A stretch of 10,532 nt of DNA from Myxococcales bacterium (lineage in GTDB: Bacteria > Myxococcota_A > Polyangia > Fen-1088). Made by a program: the position numbers and the translations under genes. Shown here piece by piece: positions 7,298 through 10,532 of this stretch (its first letter is position 1; the number at the start of each line of letters is the position of its first letter). The stretch is from contig PMZX01000173.1 of assembly GCA_003170035.1 (NCBI GenBank), forward strand, positions 818 through 11,349. Reading direction: 5' to 3'. The notes under the pieces are model-generated. The model did no database searches. It worked only from the letters and a program-made list of their open reading frames with translations, and was not told where the DNA came from.

Positions 7298-7311
7298 CGA
7301 GACGCGTCTCG
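7298..7311. promoter_or_regulatory. Perfect 14-bp palindrome CGAGACGCGTCTCG, possible operator
   Basis: The sequence equals its own reverse complement over 14 bp with no spacer. It lies 109 bp before the WD40 start in non-coding DNA. The dyad form suits a homodimeric regulator. No known operator was recognised, and GC-rich DNA makes short palindromes fairly common. Confidence 0.3.
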
Positions 7312-7419
7312 TACGGCCTGGCCAGTAGGAGGAACCTGGAAACTGGTGCATGATGCGGGTTCGTCAGGTTGACCCGCGAGCCGGCGGGGCCGGCACAGGC
7401 AGCGGACATGGAGAGACGC

Positions 7420-8415
7420 ATGGCTAGATTCGCACCGCTTTCCCTTTTCGGTCTTTGCTTGGGGGCTTGCTCGGGCACGGGGTCGTACACCATCCTCGTC
7501 CCGCCCAACCAGGTCGCAGCGCCGGTGCGCGATCTGGCGGTTGCCCGCGACGGCAAGCGCCTGGCCATGGCCAAGGCGCTGGGCGCGCAGCCCGAACACG
7601 CCAGTGAGGCATGGGAGCTTGGGGTGTGGTCCACGGACGAGGGCAAGATGGATTTCTCGCGGGCTCCGGGCGAAGTCACCTCTGCCGCCTTTTCGCCCGA
7701 CGGGGACATGCTCGCCTTCGCGGCCGGGGATGGGCTGTGGTTCATCGACATGAACGGCAACAGACTGCTTGGTGCGCTGGGCTCCAGCGACGGCTTGTCC
7801 CCTTTCCTGCGCATGGGCCAGCTTCGCCGGGTGCGCTTCATGGCTGCGGGCCCATCGGCGCTGGCCTGCGGCTCGGATGGCGTGATCGCTCATCGCAGCT
7901 CGGATAATTTGCAGAGGGTGTGGCTGGGCAAACCCGAGTGCACGGCGCTGGACGTGAGCCGCGACGGCCAAGGTGTCGCTCTGGTCTTTGGCCTACGCGA
8001 CGAGCACAACCTGGCCGAGGTGCGCTACGGCGAGACCAGCGCGCTCATCAGTCAACTCCGCGGCCACCAGGACACGGTCATCGACGTCTGCTTCGCCGGG
8101 CACGGGCAGGTCGCCACTGCCAGCCGCGACAACACCATTCGCGTGTGGCAGGCAAAGTCCGGCCAGTCCCTGCGGGTGATCCCCATCCCGCCTCTGGTCA
8201 CGCATCTGGCGTGCAGCCCATCCGGTCACGTTCTGGCCTCGACCCATTCCAACGATCCAACCATCCATCTGTGGGACGCTGACCGAGGCCAGTCCCTTGG
8301 CGTGCTGCGCGGGCATGACGCCGCAATCACGGCGCTGGCCATCTCACCCGACGGCAGCGCCCTGTACTCCGGCGCGCAGGACGGCTCGATCTTCATGTGG
8401 TCGCTGCCAAGGTAG
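7420..8415 (+). CDS. WD40-repeat lipoprotein (predicted seven-bladed beta-propeller)
   Basis: This 331-residue protein starts at ATG 7420, with GGAGAG (7410-7415) four bases upstream. An in-frame ATG at 7408 and TTG at 7369 have poorer ribosome-binding sites. The N-terminus MARFAPLSLFGLCLGAC is a short lipoprotein signal with a canonical lipobox LGAC and the lipidated cysteine at residue 17. It is therefore predicted to be exported and membrane-anchored. The rest divides into seven WD-like repeats. The last three are clear: HQDTVIDVCFAG...DNTIRVWQ, THLACSPSGHVL...TIHLWDAD and GHDAAITALAISPDGS...GSIFMWSLP. The earlier blades are more degenerate. Seven repeats suffice for one closed propeller, usually a protein-protein interaction platform without catalysis. 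It may work with the downstream kinase, but export would place it on the other side of the membrane. Its TAG lies in a palindromic repeat. Confidence 0.88.
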   Translation: MARFAPLSLFGLCLGACSGTGSYTILVPPNQVAAPVRDLAVARDGKRLAMAKALGAQPEHASEAWELGVWSTDEGKMDFSRAPGEVTSAAFSPDGDMLAFAAGDGLWFIDMNGNRLLGALGSSDGLSPFLRMGQLRRVRFMAAGPSALACGSDGVIAHRSSDNLQRVWLGKPECTALDVSRDGQGVALVFGLRDEHNLAEVRYGETSALISQLRGHQDTVIDVCFAGHGQVATASRDNTIRVWQAKSGQSLRVIPIPPLVTHLACSPSGHVLASTHSNDPTIHLWDADRGQSLGVLRGHDAAITALAISPDGSALYSGAQDGSIFMWSLPR

Positions 8416-8506
8416 GGGCGGCCCCGCGTCGAGGCGCGATGGGACCGTAGGTCGCCCCTACGCATTCGGACAGCACATTCCTGCTGGGGCCGACCTGCGG
8501 TCGCCC
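8412..8506. repeat. Cluster of palindromic repeats overlapping the WD40 stop codon
   Basis: Three consecutive dyads fill the space before the kinase gene. The first has arms GTAGGGGCGGCC (8412-8423) and GGTCGCCCCTAC (8450-8461), 12 bp with one G-T pair, around 26 nt that carry an inner CGCG/CGCG pair. The second is CAGCA-N6-TGCTG (8471-8486). The third is GGGCCGACC-TGC-GGTCGCCC (8487-8506), with one bulged C. GGTCGCCC occurs in both the first and third units, so they look related. The stop codon TAG (8413-8415) is part of the left arm. No T-tract follows, so this is not a classic intrinsic terminator, although it may still slow or end transcription. Dispersed palindromic repeats of this kind are known in many genomes. 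Confidence 0.6.
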
Positions 8507-8540
8507 TGCACACCTTCGCGCGGGCTGCGCCAGATGGCTG

Positions 8541-8546
8541 TAATAT
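8541..8546 (+). promoter_or_regulatory. -10 element of the kinase gene (probably leaderless transcript)
   Basis: TAATAT fits TANNNT and stands seven bases before GTG 8554, the same geometry as at dnaE2. No Shine-Dalgarno lies upstream of this GTG, and no clear -35 was found. A GGAGG at 8562-8566 is inside the coding frame and has no in-frame start codon behind it. Confidence 0.5.
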
Positions 8547-8553
8547 CTACGGC

Positions 8554-10532
8554 GTGTGTTCGGAGGCCCATCCCCAGACCTACGGCGATCGTTTTCGCGT
8601 CGAGGGCGATGCGATCGAGGGCGGCATGGGCCTGGTCTATCGCGCCAAGGATGAGCAGACCGGCGAGCATGTCGCGCTGAAAGTTGTTGCCGAGCCGCAG
8701 GGCACGCAGTCCTTGCGCTTCCAGCAGGAAGCGCGCGTGCTGGCCGAGATTGCCCACCCTGCCATCGTCCGCTACCTGGCCCACGGCACCACCGCGGGCG
8801 GCGAGCAGTACCTGGCGATGGAGTGGCTGGAGGGCGAGACCCTGGAGGACCGCGTGGCGCGCGGGCCGCTGCGCATCTCCGAGACATTGCAGCTCGGTCG
8901 CCGCGTGGCCGAGGCCCTGGCCGCAGCGCACAAGCACGGCGTCGTCCACCGCGACATCAAGCCGGCCAATGTCTTTCTGCCTGCCGGCGATCCAAGCCAG
9001 GCCAAGGTTCTGGACTTCGGCATCGCGCGCCGCCTGTTCGATCCGCAGCAGAACCTGCGCCTCACCAGCGCCAATGCCGCCCTGGGCACGCCGCTGTACA
9101 TGGCACCCGAGCAGGCGCGTGGGGCCAGCAACGTCGACGGGCGCGCTGACATCTTTGCCCTTGGCTGCGTGCTCTTTGAATGCCTGGCTGGTCAGCCGCC
9201 CTTTGCCGGCGCCTCGCCCACCGCGGTGATGGCCAAGATCTGCCTCGATGATTCGGTGGACGTGGCCCGCCAGCGGCCCGAAACCCCGCCCGATCTGGTC
9301 GCGCTGATCGCGCACATGCTGGCCAAGGATCCCGACCAGCGTCCGGCAAGGGCCGACGCGGTCGCGCGCGCGCTGGGTGCCATCACCGGACAGTTCATCA
9401 GTCGCGACACTGCCAGCGACCTCGTAGCGGTCTACCGCACCCGCACGCCCACCCCGACTCTGGTGGCCACCGGCGAGCAACGGATGCTGGCGGCCATCTT
9501 GGTTTCACGACCGCAACCTGGCGCAGCCAGGCCGGCCGCACTCGATCCCGGCCGAACCGCCGACCTGGCCGGAATCTTGGCCGAGCGACTCGCCGATCCT
9601 GAGCTGAACGAGGTGGGCCTGGGCGATCTGCAGAACGCAATCGCACCCCATGGCGCACGCGTCGAGCGACTGGGAGGCGGCTCGCTGGTCATCGCGCTGA
9701 CCGGCGAGCAAGGCACGCCGCTCGACCAGGCCACGCAGGCTGCTCGCTGCGCCCTGCGCCTGAAGGCCGCCCTGCCCGACGCCAGCCTGGGCATCAGCAC
9801 TAGCCGCGCGGACATGGCCGGCAAGCTTTCCATGGGCGACGTCATCGATCAGGCCGGCCTTCTGCTGGTCACCACCCCGGCCGGCACCGTCCACGTCGAC
9901 GGGCTCACCGCGCACCTGCTGGAAACCCGCTTCGAGATCCAGACGCTCCCCGGCGGCGTTTCCCGCTTGCTGTTCGAGAAGGGAATTCGCGAAGCCCCGC
10001 GCACCCTGATGGGCAAGGCCGTCCCATGCTTTGGCCGGGATCGCGAAGTCGACCTGCTGGAAGCCTTGTGGGACGAAGCGTGCGACGAGCCTGCCGCGCG
10101 CGCGATGTTGATGACATCAGCCGCGGGCGGCGGCAAGTCGCGCGTGCGCCACGAGTTCTGCGACCGCATCCAGCGCCACGGCCGGCCCTTCGAGCTGCTG
10201 GTGGGCCGCGGCGATCCCATGCGCGACGCCGCGCCTTTCGCCTTGCTGGGCCCGGCCCTGCTGGCGGCCGCGGGCATCACCGGCGGCGAGCCCGAGGCTG
10301 TGCAGCGCAAGCGCCTGACCGCGCACGTGTCGCGCTTCTTGCCCCCAAAGGACGCTCAACGAATCGCGGCGTTCCTCGGCGAGATGGCCAATTTGCCCTT
10401 TCCCGACGAGGATCTGCTGCCCTTGCGCGCGGCCCGGCAGGACCCGCGCTTGATGGCCGACCAGATGCTGCTGTCCTGGCTCGACTGGCTGGAGAGCGAG
10501 TGCGATCACCATCCGGTTCTGCTGGTGCTGGA
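8554..10532 (+). CDS. Ser/Thr protein kinase fused to a degenerate cyclase-like region and an AAA ATPase (3' end cut by window)
   Basis: The frame runs from GTG 8554 to the window edge without a stop, giving 659 codons. The Hanks-type kinase domain (about residues 14-275) has a glycine loop EGGMGLVYRA, VALK (Lys43), alpha-C Glu59, HRDIKPAN (132-139), DFG (154-156) and APE (184-186), so it should be catalytically active. The first glycine of the loop is Ile21. Residues of about 308-475 resemble a class III nucleotide cyclase fold, but the metal-binding Asp residues are missing (LGGGSLVIAL at 373-382 where GDG is usual), so it is probably a sensor or scaffold. An AAA ATPase follows: CFGRDREVDLLEALW (492 on) and Walker A TSAAGGGKS (Lys528). 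The window ends in PVLLVL plus a codon starting GA, the expected Walker B. Such proteins are abundant in myxobacteria and often end in TPR repeats. No transmembrane segment is visible. GTG 8554 is the only possible start after the upstream TAG (8413). Confidence 0.92.
   Translation, partial: MCSEAHPQTYGDRFRVEGDAIEGGMGLVYRAKDEQTGEHVALKVVAEPQGTQSLRFQQEARVLAEIAHPAIVRYLAHGTTAGGEQYLAMEWLEGETLEDRVARGPLRISETLQLGRRVAEALAAAHKHGVVHRDIKPANVFLPAGDPSQAKVLDFGIARRLFDPQQNLRLTSANAALGTPLYMAPEQARGASNVDGRADIFALGCVLFECLAGQPPFAGASPTAVMAKICLDDSVDVARQRPETPPDLVALIAHMLAKDPDQRPARADAVARALGAITGQFISRDTASDLVAVYRTRTPTPTLVATGEQRMLAAILVSRPQPGAARPAALDPGRTADLAGILAERLADPELNEVGLGDLQNAIAPHGARVERLGGGSLVIALTGEQGTPLDQATQAARCALRLKAALPDASLGISTSRADMAGKLSMGDVIDQAGLLLVTTPAGTVHVDGLTAHLLETRFEIQTLPGGVSRLLFEKGIREAPRTLMGKAVPCFGRDREVDLLEALWDEACDEPAARAMLMTSAAGGGKSRVRHEFCDRIQRHGRPFELLVGRGDPMRDAAPFALLGPALLAAAGITGGEPEAVQRKRLTAHVSRFLPPKDAQRIAAFLGEMANLPFPDEDLLPLRAARQDPRLMADQMLLSWLDWLESECDHHPVLLVL

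Larger units (their letters stand above)
7077..7419. other. Divergent intergenic region between the DUF4015 gene and the WD40 lipoprotein gene
   Basis: These 343 bp hold no gene I can support. An AT-rich block (about 7100-7155), unlike the surrounding GC-rich DNA, is the natural place for promoters of both flanking genes. Further on are a GTGCCTGTCACC motif (7186-7197) and a perfect 14-bp palindrome (7298-7311). An AGGAGG (7327-7332) has no well-placed start codon behind it. A GCCGGC-GGG-GCCGGC hairpin (7380-7394) lies 15 bp before the Shine-Dalgarno of the WD40 gene. A possible 25-codon ORF (7350-7427) overlaps the WD40 start. Confidence 0.7.

Noticed and set aside
5598..7328. 576-codon plus-strand open frame opposite the DUF4015 gene
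   Set aside because: Its composition is Arg/Gly/Ala-rich and low in motifs, while the minus strand carries a signal peptide and DUF4015 motifs.
7159..7353. 64-codon plus-strand ORF in the divergent intergenic region
   Set aside because: It starts with TTG without a ribosome-binding site and shows no recognisable features; probably chance.
8458..9480. 340-codon minus-strand open frame opposite the kinase
   Set aside because: The plus strand encodes intact kinase motifs (VALK, HRD, DFG, APE); this frame is a shadow.
1..10532. CRISPR arrays, tRNA or rRNA genes, transposases, phage genes or a defence system
   Set aside because: No regularly spaced repeats, tRNA-like cloverleaf, rRNA segments or matching protein motifs were seen on either strand.

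Overview
The window is GC-rich, gene-dense bacterial DNA, most consistent with Myxococcota (the former Deltaproteobacteria, myxobacterial lineages). Three things suggest this. A Ser/Thr kinase is fused to a cyclase-like region and an AAA ATPase, a combination typical of myxobacteria. The 16-bp operator in front of dnaE2 fits the Myxococcus-type LexA motif as I recall it. There are also several lipoproteins of low recognisability. The assignment is an inference, because the window holds no rRNA or other marker gene.

Layout. At the left edge is the C-terminal tail of an unidentified, possibly membrane-bound protein (to 115), followed after 2 bp by a small lipoprotein gene (118-570). Next comes a perfect inverted repeat CTGAAC-N4-GTTCAG (576-591), a -10 hexamer (593-598), and a complete error-prone DNA polymerase gene, dnaE2 (605-3709), whose GTG start appears to lie at the transcription start. 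It converges, with only 6 bp between stop codons, on a minus-strand pair: a secreted DUF4015 putative glycoside-hydrolase-like protein (5727-7076), then a U32 'peptidase' of the RlhA type, a 23S rRNA C2501 hydroxylation factor (3716-5650). Inside rlhA, a double-hairpin segment (4041-4102) encodes an enlarged linker and looks like an in-frame palindromic insertion.

A 343-bp divergent intergenic region (7077-7419) separates this pair from a plus-strand WD40 lipoprotein (7420-8415). The WD40 stop codon lies inside one arm of a palindromic repeat cluster (8412-8506). After it starts a large kinase/cyclase-like/AAA protein (from 8554), apparently leaderless as well, which runs off the right edge inside its Walker B motif.

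How the genes work together. DnaE2 is predicted to be a DNA-damage-inducible translesion polymerase, but its usual partners ImuA and ImuB are not in this window. DUF4015 and rlhA are probably co-transcribed with no obvious functional link. The WD40 lipoprotein and the kinase lie in tandem in the same reading frame, separated by one TAG; a signalling link is possible but unproven. No RNA genes, CRISPR arrays, transposases or prophage genes were seen.
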